Translations under genes and position numbers: made by a program | Part shown: in pieces, positions 8,625-17,429 of the stretch | How positions within the stretch are numbered: the first letter of the stretch is position 1 | Layout: each line of letters begins with the position of its first letter | Origin: G038396625 sp038396625 | GTDB taxonomy: Bacteria > Bacillota > Clostridia > Peptostreptococcales > Thermotaleaceae | DNA: 64,000 nucleotides | Assembly: GCA_038396625.1 (NCBI GenBank) | Contig: CP121688.1 | Location: forward strand, 1,674,001-1,738,000 | Direction of reading: 5' to 3' | The notes under the pieces: model-generated | The model's input: only the letters and a program-made list of their open reading frames with translations | Told to the model about the DNA's origin: nothing | Databases searched by the model: none

Positions 8625-8698
8625 TACAGATCAAAGGAAAAACCACTATAAAATAGAAACAATAATATAATTCACTAACAAAAGGGCAGGTGATTAGG

Positions 8699-11056
8699 GT
8701 GCGAAGACCTGTTTTTCTGATAACCATTTGTTATATGCTGGGTATTTTATGTGCATATTTTTTTACTGTTACTGATAGGATTATAATATGTAATTTGGGG
8801 ACCCTTTGTGTACTAGGCATCATTGCTGCATATAAGAAAAATAAAAAAGTGCTTATCGTTGTCCTATGCTTAACGATGCTTTTACTAGGATGTACAAATT
8901 TTAAACTGAAGAATGAATATAGAGGAGATTTTATAGCATTTTTAGATAAAGAAATATATGTTATTGGGGATGTCGTAAAAGCATCATTGAAAGAAGGTAT
9001 AACATTGACCATAGAAACGAAAACAGTGGTGCTGGAAGGAAAAAGACATAGGGTCCAGGGGCGTATGATAGTGAAATTACAGGAGGAATCTATATTAGAA
9101 AAGAATATTGTAGGTAAGCGTGTAGGGATAGATGGGGTACTTCAAGCTCCTCCTCAAAAGAGAAATCCTAAAATGTTTAATTATGAAATGTATTTAAAAA
9201 GTAAAGGAATCTATGGGGTTTTATATGGGAAAAACAAAGGAATACAGGTGATCCAAGAAGGTGATATTGCGTATATATTTAGAGTTGCTAATCGTATAAA
9301 GAACCGTGTTACCCAGGTTGTATGGCGCATATTGCCTGAAAAGGAAGGTGGTGTACTGTTAGCTATTTTATTGGGGGATAAAGATGTTTTGGATATCGAC
9401 ATCTATCAAACCTTTAAGGATATTGGAGTGGCCCATATTTTAGCTGTCTCAGGATTGCATGTAGGAATTGTATATCTATTTGTCAATCGACTTTTAGGAA
9501 GATGTTCTTCTAAGATAAAAATACCTGTACTCTTGGCTGTTTTATGTTTTTATGTTATTATAACTGGATGCTCCCATTCTATCTTGAGAGCAGCATCGAT
9601 GACTGGAATATTGATAGTGGCACCGATGATGAATAGAAGATATGATGCATTATCTGCTCTGTGCATCGTAGCTTTGGTTTTTCTCGTGATCAATCCTATT
9701 TCTTTGATGGATGTAGGCTTTCAGCTTTCTTTCGCATCGGTATTGTCAATCATTGCGTTATATCAACCAATTCTGACGAGACTCAGAAGACTGCCTGAGT
9801 TTTGGGGACAGGTTTTGGCTATATCGACTGCAGCACAAGTTGGATTAATTCCAGTGATTGCCTATCATTTTAATTATATAGCTTTAAGTGCCTTTATTGT
9901 CAATATACCCATTGTGATTCTTGTTGGTTATGTAGTTCCTTTGGGATTGGTCACTATTATAATAGGGTTTGTTCATTTGCATACAGCAACAATTTTAGGA
10001 GGAATTATCTTTTATTTAATGAAAATTATGGTCAGTCTTTCAAATTTTGTAAAATCTATGCCCTTTGCAAATATGTCTGTAATTTCACCTAGTTGGTTTT
10101 TGATTTTGTGCTATTATAGCTTTTTGAGTATTTTCATAATGGATGAAGAAAAAATAAAATCCTGCCGATGTAATCGAAATAGATTGTTGATGTTAATCAT
10201 TGCACTATACATGGTAGGTATAGGTGCAATTCATTTTATGCCTAGTAAAATGAAAATTACTTTTGTTGATGTGGGTCAAGGGGATTGTATTCTGATTCAA
10301 ACACCTAGGGGGAAAAACATTTTAATAGATGGAGGGGGAAGTGACCCAAAAACAAATGCCAAAGTGGACGTTGGAAAAGAAGTTTTGGTGCCTTTTTTAT
10401 TAAAAAATCGTGTCAGAAAGATTGATATGATATTGATATCCCATTATCATACAGATCATATAGGCGGTCTGTTGCATGTGTTGAAAAATATCAAGGTAAG
10501 CAGCTTGATGGTGGGAATGGATGATGAAAAAAATGAAATTTTACAAAATCTAAAGGCACAATGTTTCGTAAAAAAAATTAAAATTTACAAGGGAGAGAAA
10601 GATGATATAATCAATGTGGAAAAACATCTATCCATGAAGATTCTTCATCCAACGAAATTTGCTATGAATACAGATGAAGATGAAGTAAACAATCAATCTC
10701 TAGTAATATTGTTGACGTACAAAGGAAAAAAGATATTATTTACGGGTGATATTGAAGGAGAAACAGAAAAGAAACTTATAGAAAATTATCCTCAACTTAA
10801 GGTGGACGTATTAAAGGTTGCTCATCATGGAAGCGTTACCTCAAGTACAGAGAGTTTTATAGCCACTATAGATCCTAAAATTGCTATCATACAAGTAGGT
10901 AAAAATCATTTTGGGCATCCCCATCAAAAGGTATTAGATAGATTTGTAGAAAATAACATAATATTATTTAGAAACGATAAGAATGGGGCTGTGACCTTAA
11001 AAATAGATGGAAAAAGTATGCAAGTCAAAACGATGATTAAAGTTTATAGCCAATGA
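8699..11056 (+). CDS. comEC: ComEC/Rec2 family DNA internalisation protein
   Basis: The 785-residue protein has the full ComEC layout. It starts with an N-terminal membrane hairpin and a DUF4131-like soluble domain. A polytopic competence domain follows (about residues 215-490, with DIGVAHILAVSGLHVG and SILRAASM). The C-terminal metallo-beta-lactamase domain carries VDVGQGDCILIQT, SHYHTDHIGG and VAHHGS. The family forms the channel for single-stranded DNA entry in transformation, and the lactamase-like domain is a candidate nuclease. GTG 8699 is chosen because AGGTGAT (8688-8694) is correctly spaced; GTG 8690 is too close to any site. The holA gene follows 52 nt later, a common pairing in Firmicutes. 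Confidence 0.93.
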   Translation: MRRPVFLITICYMLGILCAYFFTVTDRIIICNLGTLCVLGIIAAYKKNKKVLIVVLCLTMLLLGCTNFKLKNEYRGDFIAFLDKEIYVIGDVVKASLKEGITLTIETKTVVLEGKRHRVQGRMIVKLQEESILEKNIVGKRVGIDGVLQAPPQKRNPKMFNYEMYLKSKGIYGVLYGKNKGIQVIQEGDIAYIFRVANRIKNRVTQVVWRILPEKEGGVLLAILLGDKDVLDIDIYQTFKDIGVAHILAVSGLHVGIVYLFVNRLLGRCSSKIKIPVLLAVLCFYVIITGCSHSILRAASMTGILIVAPMMNRRYDALSALCIVALVFLVINPISLMDVGFQLSFASVLSIIALYQPILTRLRRLPEFWGQVLAISTAAQVGLIPVIAYHFNYIALSAFIVNIPIVILVGYVVPLGLVTIIIGFVHLHTATILGGIIFYLMKIMVSLSNFVKSMPFANMSVISPSWFLILCYYSFLSIFIMDEEKIKSCRCNRNRLLMLIIALYMVGIGAIHFMPSKMKITFVDVGQGDCILIQTPRGKNILIDGGGSDPKTNAKVDVGKEVLVPFLLKNRVRKIDMILISHYHTDHIGGLLHVLKNIKVSSLMVGMDDEKNEILQNLKAQCFVKKIKIYKGEKDDIINVEKHLSMKILHPTKFAMNTDEDEVNNQSLVILLTYKGKKILFTGDIEGETEKKLIENYPQLKVDVLKVAHHGSVTSSTESFIATIDPKIAIIQVGKNHFGHPHQKVLDRFVENNIILFRNDKNGAVTLKIDGKSMQVKTMIKVYSQ

Positions 11057-11108
11057 ATAAAGAATTTACAAATAGAAAATTGACAGCAAATAATTTGGAG
11101 GAAAACAT

Positions 11109-12143
11109 ATGAATTATAAAGATGTATTATTGGATTTAAAAAATGATTCTTTAGAGCACTTATATTTATTTTACGGTATAGAATCCTATCTTATAGAAAA
11201 TACCATACATACAATCAAAGACAAAATAATAGATCAAAATTTTGAAAGTCTTAATTATCAAGTGATGGATGGAAAAGAAGTAACAATAGATCAAATCATC
11301 AATGCTTGTGAGACCTTACCATTTATGGGAGACAAAAGAATGATATACATAAAGGATCTGGAGTGTTTTTATAGTAAAAAGAAAAATATTAGTGAAAGTG
11401 ATGAAGAAAGGTTGATAAAATATTTTGATAACCTACCTCAAACAACATATCTATTTTTTATTTTAACTGAGGCAGTAGATAAAAGAAGAAAAATTGTAAA
11501 GGCTATTAAGAAGCAGGGCAAAGTCGTTGAGTTTGATAAATTAACAGAAAAAGATGTGTATAAATGGATTGGAAAAAACTTTGGAAAACATCATAAAAAG
11601 ATTTATCAAAAAGAGATTGCTTTTTTATTAGAAATTACTGGGTACTTAGATAAGAATTCAGCTAAAAATTTAAAGGATTTGGAAAATGAAATTAATAAGC
11701 TAGCTAGCTTTGTGGGGGACAAAGAGATTATACAAAAAGAAGATATTGCAGTACTTGCTCCTGTGTCTGTGGAAAATAATATTTTTAGTTTGGTTGAAGC
11801 CATAGGAACAAAAAATGGAGATAAGGCATTGAAACTCTTAAATGATATGTTATTAGAAGGAGAAGCAGAAACAAAGATACTATATATGATCACAAGACAA
11901 TTCAGATATTTATTGCAAATAAAATTAATGGAGGCACAAGGTTATACAGCCATGGGAATTGCTCCTAAACTAGGGCTGCAACAGTTTGTGGTACGAAAAT
12001 ATTTAAAACAAGCCATGAATTTTAGCATAGAGGGATTAAAAAAAGCATTAGAAGAATGTTTGTATAGTGATCAGAGCATGAAAAGCGGTAGAATTGATCA
12101 AAGATTAGGCATAGAATTGTTGATTAGTAAATTTGCAAAATAA
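11109..12143 (+). CDS. holA: DNA polymerase III subunit delta
   Basis: The 344-residue protein matches HolA throughout: an N-terminal YLFYGIESYLIENTI segment, the degenerate AAA+ core (LPFMGDKRMIYIKDLE), and the helical collar domain with TKILYMITRQFRYLLQIK. Delta opens the sliding clamp within the clamp loader during replication. It has no functional Walker A, as is usual for the delta subunit. TTTGGAGGAAAAC precedes ATG. It is probably co-transcribed with comEC and ends in a strong terminator. Confidence 0.93.
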   Translation: MNYKDVLLDLKNDSLEHLYLFYGIESYLIENTIHTIKDKIIDQNFESLNYQVMDGKEVTIDQIINACETLPFMGDKRMIYIKDLECFYSKKKNISESDEERLIKYFDNLPQTTYLFFILTEAVDKRRKIVKAIKKQGKVVEFDKLTEKDVYKWIGKNFGKHHKKIYQKEIAFLLEITGYLDKNSAKNLKDLENEINKLASFVGDKEIIQKEDIAVLAPVSVENNIFSLVEAIGTKNGDKALKLLNDMLLEGEAETKILYMITRQFRYLLQIKLMEAQGYTAMGIAPKLGLQQFVVRKYLKQAMNFSIEGLKKALEECLYSDQSMKSGRIDQRLGIELLISKFAK

Positions 12144-12168
12144 ACTAAGGATAAGAGCAAAAAAGCAG

Positions 12169-12196
12169 AAAAGCGTACAATGTACGCTTTTTATAT
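12169..12196. terminator. Terminator between holA and rpsT
   Basis: AAAAGCGTAC and GTACGCTTTT form a 10-bp stem with a 3-nt loop. T-rich on the right and A-rich on the left, it can serve both converging genes. Confidence 0.85.
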
Positions 12197-12234
12197 TTAT
12201 GGGGAATAAATGACGGTTGATAAAACAAACTGAA

Positions 12235-12498
12235 TTACATAGCTTCATTTAATTTTTTTGCTAATCTAGCTACTTTTCTAGAAGCAGCGTTTTTGTGGTA
12301 AGTACCTTTTGCAGCAGCTTGCATGATTTTCTTTTCTGCAAAACGGAATTTATTCTTAGCTTCTTCTAAGTTTCCAGCAACTAAAGATTCTTCGAATCTA
12401 CGTACAGCTGTTTTAACGATAGATTTTATTCTTCTATTTCTTACTGTTTTTACTTGAATAACTTTAATTCTTTTCTTAGCAGATTTTATATTAGCCAA
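12235..12498 (-). CDS. rpsT: 30S ribosomal protein S20
   Basis: The product is 87 residues, basic and helical, beginning (M)ANIKSAKKRIKV as S20 does. The start is TTG (complement of 12496-12498) behind AAGGGGGTG; no ATG is available at the proper place, and the longer open frame upstream is not S20-like. S20 binds 16S rRNA early in 30S assembly. A TTG start with a strong site is notable because S20 in other bacteria often uses a weak start for autoregulation. It has its own promoter and a shared terminator. Confidence 0.95.
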   Translation of the reverse strand: MANIKSAKKRIKVIQVKTVRNRRIKSIVKTAVRRFEESLVAGNLEEAKNKFRFAEKKIMQAAAKGTYHKNAASRKVARLAKKLNEAM

Positions 12499-12535
12499 CC
12501 TGTTCACCCCCTTATAACCCAATTCAACAAATGAT

Positions 12536-12564
12536 ATTTTATCATGATTATCCTTAAATTGCAA
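12536..12564 (-). promoter_or_regulatory. Sigma-A promoter of rpsT
   Basis: On the minus strand TTGCAA is followed after 17 bp by TAAAAT, placing transcription start about 30 nt before the TTG start codon. Confidence 0.7.
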
Positions 12565-12699
12565 GAACAAAATACTATTTATTATATAACCGAAATTTCC
12601 TTTATTTATACATAGAATATACGCAAAAGGCAATAAATGACTGAAATTACATAAAAAAATAAAAGTTGTGGAAACTATTTAAAATAGGAGGTGTAAAAA

Positions 12700-13674
12700 A
12701 TGTTTCAAATAAGAACAGACTTAGCATTAGAAGTAAGAGAATTATACAAAGAGAATACTAAACAAGAAATTCCTGGGGTGGAAGTAGAGCAAAAAGAAGA
12801 TAAATTTGCTATGATCACTCATGTAAAAGTTTTAGATTCGAAAGGCAGCAAGATCATGGGCAAATCTATAGGCAGTTATATAACGATTGAATCTCCAGGT
12901 CTGAAAAAACCAGATGCAGACTTAAAGGATCAAATAAGTCAGACATTGGCTAAAGAACTGGTAAATCTTATACCTAAAAAAAAGAATTTTAAAACCTTAA
13001 TTGTTGGTTTAGGAAACTGGGATATTACCCCTGATGCCTTGGGTCCCCAGGTTGTATCAAAGGTATTTGTTACAAGGCATTTTTTTGAGACGTATAAAAA
13101 AACAGAAGATCCTACAATGCGATCGGTGAGTGCCATTTCTCCAGGGGTAATGGGGACAACGGGGATTGAAACTGTGGAAATTATTCGAGGCGTTGTAGAA
13201 AAGATTCAGCCCGACTTAGTGATTGCCATTGATGCCTTAGCATCTAGAAGAATGGAAAGAGTACATACAACCATACAAATAGCGACTACAGGGATTAATC
13301 CAGGATCAGGTGTAGGCAATAAAAGAAAAGAGTTAAGTGAACGCACGCTAGGGGTGCCTGTGTTTGCCATTGGTGTACCTACGGTTGTAGACGCTGCTAC
13401 ATTGGCAAATGATACCATAAAGCTTTTGGTAAATAATCTATCAGAGCAGGCATCAAAGGATTCCACATTTTATCATATGCTGAAAGAAATGTCAGATGAA
13501 GATAAATATAGTCTTATACGGGAAGTTTTAGATCCTTATGGAGCCAATGTAATTGTTACAACAAAAGACATTGATATGATCATCAAAAATATTTCTCAAA
13601 TTATTGCCAATGCATTGAATATAGCACTACATCCAGGCATAGATTTAAAAGATGTAAATAGACATTTGCAGTAA
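12700..13674 (+). CDS. gpr: Germination protease GPR
   Basis: The 324-residue sequence matches the GPR aspartic-type peptidase (family A25), which degrades small acid-soluble spore proteins at germination. It begins with RTDLALEVRELY, the region of zymogen processing, and continues with VGLGNWDITPDALGP and VIAIDALASR, the conserved core. Only five residues precede TDLA, so the propeptide is very short compared with Bacillus GPR. AATAGGAGGTG precedes ATG. It is made in the forespore in known species. The spoIIP gene follows 94 nt later, the same neighbour as in Bacillus. Confidence 0.95.
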   Translation: MFQIRTDLALEVRELYKENTKQEIPGVEVEQKEDKFAMITHVKVLDSKGSKIMGKSIGSYITIESPGLKKPDADLKDQISQTLAKELVNLIPKKKNFKTLIVGLGNWDITPDALGPQVVSKVFVTRHFFETYKKTEDPTMRSVSAISPGVMGTTGIETVEIIRGVVEKIQPDLVIAIDALASRRMERVHTTIQIATTGINPGSGVGNKRKELSERTLGVPVFAIGVPTVVDAATLANDTIKLLVNNLSEQASKDSTFYHMLKEMSDEDKYSLIREVLDPYGANVIVTTKDIDMIIKNISQIIANALNIALHPGIDLKDVNRHLQ

Positions 13675-13689
13675 CAATAAAAGTAGTAC

Positions 13690-13718
13690 TCATATATTTG
13701 TTGCACCTCTCATATAAT
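13690..13718 (+). promoter_or_regulatory. Candidate sigma-E promoter of spoIIP
   Basis: TCATATA (13690-13696) and CATATAAT (13711-13718) with a 14-bp spacer match the mother-cell sigma-E pattern KMATATT-N14-CATACAAT well. The predicted start lies near 13725, upstream of the spoIIP ribosome site. Confidence 0.55.
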
Positions 13719-13761
13719 TTTATAGTATAGCTCAATAACGAGAGAACAGAAGAGAGGTGCA
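13702..13761 (+). repeat. Inverted repeat that can mask the spoIIP ribosome-binding site
   Basis: TGCACCTCTC (13702-13711) is the exact reverse complement of GAGAGGTGCA (13752-13761), which contains the spoIIP Shine-Dalgarno sequence. The arms are 40 nt apart. A transcript from gpr would carry both arms; a transcript from the sigma-E-like promoter would carry only the right arm. Confidence 0.6.
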
Positions 13762-13768
13762 CCGATTT

Positions 13769-15028
13769 ATGAAAATCAAGGTGATTGAAATAAAAAAATA
13801 TTATAAATGGATATCCATTTGTCTAACTTGCATCATGTGTATCTTATCCTTTCGGGTTTTAATACTAGATACAAAAGACATGATTGTAAAAGCAAACGGT
13901 GCAGGAAAAACTCAAAAGTTTGTACAAGCAGATAAAGAAAAAAATATCAGCAACGATCTATTGATTTTAATGATGAATAAAACTATACCAGCAATGGAAG
14001 TGAAATATAAGGAAGAGAACGGTTATAGCAGCTATAGGGAAGTAATAAAGTTAGCTTTAGGAAAATTGATAAACTTTGACTATGAAGATCCCAAAACCTT
14101 ATTGAAGGCACAGATATCTATGTTAAATGAGACGGATGATGATTTAGCAGAGTTAAATGATTATGTTATTCCAGAAAATACAGGTTTGCAAAATGAGAAT
14201 ACAAAGAATCAAGAAATTCATTATGTAGAGGATGTAACAGTTAATCATGGGACCAATGAAGACGTAACATCTGAAAAAGAAGTACCTGCATCAAGCAATG
14301 TACAAAAAGAAAATACAGAAGCAGAAAAGCAGTCTACAAATATAGAAGAACCACAAAGACCTATAGAGATTGTCAGTTCGCCCATTAAAATGCCTGACAA
14401 AGTAAAACTAGATATGAAAGAACCTACAATATTTATTTATCATACCCATGGTACAGAATCATACATGCCTGAGGAGGTAGGAAATTTTCATTCTCTTAAT
14501 AGAAAGTACACAGTAAGAGCAGTAGGAGATGTACTATCACAGCAATTAACTGCTAAAGGATATAAAGTAATTCATGATGATACACTTCATGATTATCCAT
14601 CCTATCAGCAATCTTATGTAAGAGCACTAGAAACTCTGCAGTCAAACTTGAAAAAAAATAGATCCCTAAAAATTGTATTTGATATTCATAGGGATGCGGC
14701 TCCAGAAAATGACACTGCAAGAGAAAATAGTTTTGTGGTGATTGATAATAAAAAAGTTGCTCGGTTTAGTATTGTTATAGGAACTCAAAATCCAAATGCA
14801 GCGCAATTAAATACTTTTGCTGAATACATCAAAGCAAAGAGCGATGAGTTGTACCCTGGTTTAGCAAAAAAGATAATTAAGAAAGGATTTAAATTCAATC
14901 AATATAATTCTGATTATTATGCATTGATTGAAGTGGGAAATACAGCAAATTATATTGAGGAAGCCCTTAAAACCAGCGAATACTTAGCACGTATCTTAGA
15001 TGAAGTAGTAAAAGATATAAAGGAATAA
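13769..15028 (+). CDS. spoIIP: Stage II sporulation protein P
   Basis: The 419-residue protein has an N-terminal membrane anchor (about residues 12-32), a charged, low-complexity linker and a C-terminal amidase domain with IFIYHTHGTESYMP and IVFDIHRDA, plus the glutamate in ALIEVG. SpoIIP cleaves peptidoglycan with SpoIID to thin the septum and drive engulfment of the forespore. ATG 13769 has GAGAGGTG 9 nt upstream; the GTG at 13757 lies within that site. It follows gpr, and its leader can pair with its own ribosome site. Confidence 0.93.
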   Translation: MKIKVIEIKKYYKWISICLTCIMCILSFRVLILDTKDMIVKANGAGKTQKFVQADKEKNISNDLLILMMNKTIPAMEVKYKEENGYSSYREVIKLALGKLINFDYEDPKTLLKAQISMLNETDDDLAELNDYVIPENTGLQNENTKNQEIHYVEDVTVNHGTNEDVTSEKEVPASSNVQKENTEAEKQSTNIEEPQRPIEIVSSPIKMPDKVKLDMKEPTIFIYHTHGTESYMPEEVGNFHSLNRKYTVRAVGDVLSQQLTAKGYKVIHDDTLHDYPSYQQSYVRALETLQSNLKKNRSLKIVFDIHRDAAPENDTARENSFVVIDNKKVARFSIVIGTQNPNAAQLNTFAEYIKAKSDELYPGLAKKIIKKGFKFNQYNSDYYALIEVGNTANYIEEALKTSEYLARILDEVVKDIKE

Positions 15029-15106
15029 AGTATCATTTCAGCATAGTGCATCTGTATAATAGTATAAAACCTTTATGAAATGTCTAAAATAATACTGGTG
15101 ATAAAA

Positions 15107-15451
15107 GTGAGTAGAGTAGAAAGAAAAGAGATAGAAAAACAAAATAAAACCAAATCAAATACCAAATCATGTACAAAATATATAGCATTAATGGTTTTAA
15201 TCGTTCTATTAATAAGTGGCATTATGGTTGTAGATAATACTTTGAGAATGAGGCTGATGATAGAAGAACCAAAGGTTTTTTCGCATCGAAAGATAAGTCC
15301 CAAAATACATCAGTTATATTTGTGTGGAGAAAAGATATATATTGATGAGGAAGAAATTGAAAATAAATATGCATATGTCAAAGATGAAATAAAAACTTTT
15401 ATAAATATACTACAAGAAAGAAAAAATCAACTAGTAAATAAGGTCAAGTAG
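15107..15451 (+). CDS. Small single-pass membrane protein of unknown function
   Basis: This 114-residue protein has a basic N-terminal stretch, one membrane helix at about residues 26-44 (IALMVLIVLLISGIMVV) and an external or periplasm-facing tail with YLCGEKIYID and a helical end. GTG 15107 has a nearby GGTGAT; ATG 15080 would add 9 residues but lacks a site. I do not recognise the family. It follows spoIIP on the same strand and ends in a terminator, so a sporulation role is possible but only by position. Confidence 0.6.
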   Translation: MSRVERKEIEKQNKTKSNTKSCTKYIALMVLIVLLISGIMVVDNTLRMRLMIEEPKVFSHRKISPKIHQLYLCGEKIYIDEEEIENKYAYVKDEIKTFINILQERKNQLVNKVK

Positions 15452-15452
15452 G

Positions 15453-15482
15453 ACCGAGCGATTTGCTCGGTTATTATTATAT
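15453..15482 (+). terminator. Terminator before lepA
   Basis: ACCGAGC / GCTCGGT stem with a 5-nt loop and a T-rich tail, starting directly after the stop codon of the small membrane protein. Confidence 0.85.
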
Positions 15483-15571
15483 CTAAAGTACATAACAACT
15501 CTATACTATAAAAATGAATTATGATATAATAGTAAAGATTATCCTAATGTTGTATAGAGGAGGAGTAGAAA

Positions 15572-17386
15572 ATGGCTAGAAATCGCCAAAACAAGATACG
15601 AAATTTCTGTATCATTGCTCATATTGACCATGGAAAATCTACCCTTGCTGATAGACTGATAGAGAAAACAGGTTTGCTCACACAAAGAGAAATGAAAGAT
15701 CAAATATTAGATAGCATGGACTTAGAGAGAGAACGGGGTATAACCATCAAACTTCAAACAACCCGTTTAGTATATAGGGACAAGTCTGGAGAAGAATTTA
15801 TACTAAACTTAATTGATACTCCTGGGCATGTGGATTTTACCTATGAAGTATCTAGAAGTTTGGCTGCCTGTGAAGGTGCTGTTTTAGTGGTAGATGCAGC
15901 ACAAGGAGTAGAGGCACAAACGTTAGCCAATGTATATTTAGCCATTGATCAAAACTTAGAAATTGTACCTGTTATTAATAAGATTGACTTACCTAGTGCT
16001 AGACCTGACGAAATAAAAAATGAGGTAGAAGAGATTATAGGTATTGATGCTAGTGAAGCACCGATGATTTCTGCAAAAGAGGGTTTAAATATTGAAGAGG
16101 TTTTAGAAGCGATTGTTAAACATGTTCCCCCGCCAATCGGTGATGAAGAAGCCTCCTTGAAAGCTTTAATTTTTGACTCTTATTATGATAGTTACAGAGG
16201 TGTGGTTGCCTATGTACGAGTAAAAGAAGGAACGGTAAAACCCGGGGATAAAATATTGATGATGGCTACAGGAAAAAAATTTGAAGTTAATGAAGTAGGT
16301 ATATTTGTTCCAGGTCCAGTATCTGTAAATGAATTGAGCGCAGGAGATGTAGGATATATTACAGCAAGTGTGAAAAATGTAAAAGATGTACGGGTAGGAG
16401 ATACCATAACCAGTGGTGTGAATCCAACAGCAGAACCCCTACCAGGATACAAAAAAGTAATCCCTATGGTATATTGTGGTATCTATCCCGCTGAAGGTGA
16501 GAAATATGAAAATGTGCGGGATGCTTTGGAAAAGCTACAAGTGAACGATGCAGCTTTAGAATTTGAAGCTGAAACATCTAATGCTTTAGGGTTTGGATTT
16601 CGATGTGGCTTTTTAGGTCTTTTGCATATGGAAATCATTCAAGAAAGATTAGAACGAGAATTTGACTTAGATTTGGTTACAACTTCACCTAGCGTTATTT
16701 ATAGAGTAACCAAAACTAATAAGGAAGAATTGATGATTCAAAATCCTACCAATCTACCAAGTCCGCAGGAAATTGCTTTTATGGAAGAACCTATTGTAGA
16801 TGCAAAAGTAATGGTTCCTAATGATTATGTAGGAAGTGTCATGGAACTATGTCAGGATAGAAGAGGAACTATGTTAAATATGGAATATATTGATGAAAGA
16901 AGAGTGGTACTGCACTATGACCTGCCGCTGAATGAGGTGATTTATGACTTTTTTGATGCCTTAAAATCTAAGACAAAGGGTTATGGCTCACTAGATTATG
17001 AGTTAAAAGGCTATCAACAATCAAAACTTGTAAAAATGGATATATTGTTGAATAAGGAAGTAGTAGACGCATTTTCTATCATCGTTCATGAAAGTAAAGC
17101 AGAATCAAGGGGAAGAGCAATTTGTGAAAAACTAAAAGATGTGATTCCAAGACATATGTTTGCTATTCCAATACAGGCATCCGTGGGTAATAAAGTGATT
17201 GCAAGAGAAACGATCAGTGCGATGAGAAAAGATGTACTGGCTAAGTGTTATGGTGGAGATATCAGTAGAAAGAAAAAGCTTTTAGAAAAACAAAAAGAAG
17301 GTAAAAAACGAATGAGACAATTAGGGTCTGTAGAAGTTCCACAAGAGGCTTTTATGGCTGTACTAAAATATGATGATAAAAAATAG
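15572..17386 (+). CDS. lepA: Elongation factor 4 (LepA)
   Basis: The 604-residue protein is a translational GTPase: G1 AHIDHGKST (residues 16-24), RERGITIK, DTPGHVDF and NKIDLP, then the LepA-specific C-terminal domain ending with IPIQASVGNKVIARETISAMRKDVLAKCYGGDISRKKKLLEKQKEGKKRM-type sequence. EF4 back-translocates or remodels stalled ribosomes under ionic stress. TATAGAGGAGGAG precedes ATG, and TATAAT is visible at 15525-15530. The order spoIIP-lepA-hemW-hrcA is classic for spore-forming Firmicutes. Confidence 0.97.
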   Translation: MARNRQNKIRNFCIIAHIDHGKSTLADRLIEKTGLLTQREMKDQILDSMDLERERGITIKLQTTRLVYRDKSGEEFILNLIDTPGHVDFTYEVSRSLAACEGAVLVVDAAQGVEAQTLANVYLAIDQNLEIVPVINKIDLPSARPDEIKNEVEEIIGIDASEAPMISAKEGLNIEEVLEAIVKHVPPPIGDEEASLKALIFDSYYDSYRGVVAYVRVKEGTVKPGDKILMMATGKKFEVNEVGIFVPGPVSVNELSAGDVGYITASVKNVKDVRVGDTITSGVNPTAEPLPGYKKVIPMVYCGIYPAEGEKYENVRDALEKLQVNDAALEFEAETSNALGFGFRCGFLGLLHMEIIQERLEREFDLDLVTTSPSVIYRVTKTNKEELMIQNPTNLPSPQEIAFMEEPIVDAKVMVPNDYVGSVMELCQDRRGTMLNMEYIDERRVVLHYDLPLNEVIYDFFDALKSKTKGYGSLDYELKGYQQSKLVKMDILLNKEVVDAFSIIVHESKAESRGRAICEKLKDVIPRHMFAIPIQASVGNKVIARETISAMRKDVLAKCYGGDISRKKKLLEKQKEGKKRMRQLGSVEVPQEAFMAVLKYDDKK

Positions 17387-17410
17387 TCACCTAAGGGTGG
17401 CTATTTTTTA
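17384..17410 (+). terminator. Terminator/attenuator overlapping the lepA stop codon
   Basis: TAGTCACC pairs with GGTGGCTA (one wobble) across a 4-nt loop and is followed by six T. The stem includes the lepA stop codon, so ribosomes ending lepA may hinder its folding. Confidence 0.7.
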
Positions 17411-17429
17411 CAAAGGGAGGAAGGAATCA

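Noticed and set aside
12235..12633. Longer frame for rpsT beginning at 12633
   Set aside because: The added N-terminus is not S20-like and contains the promoter; the TTG at 12498 has the ribosome site.
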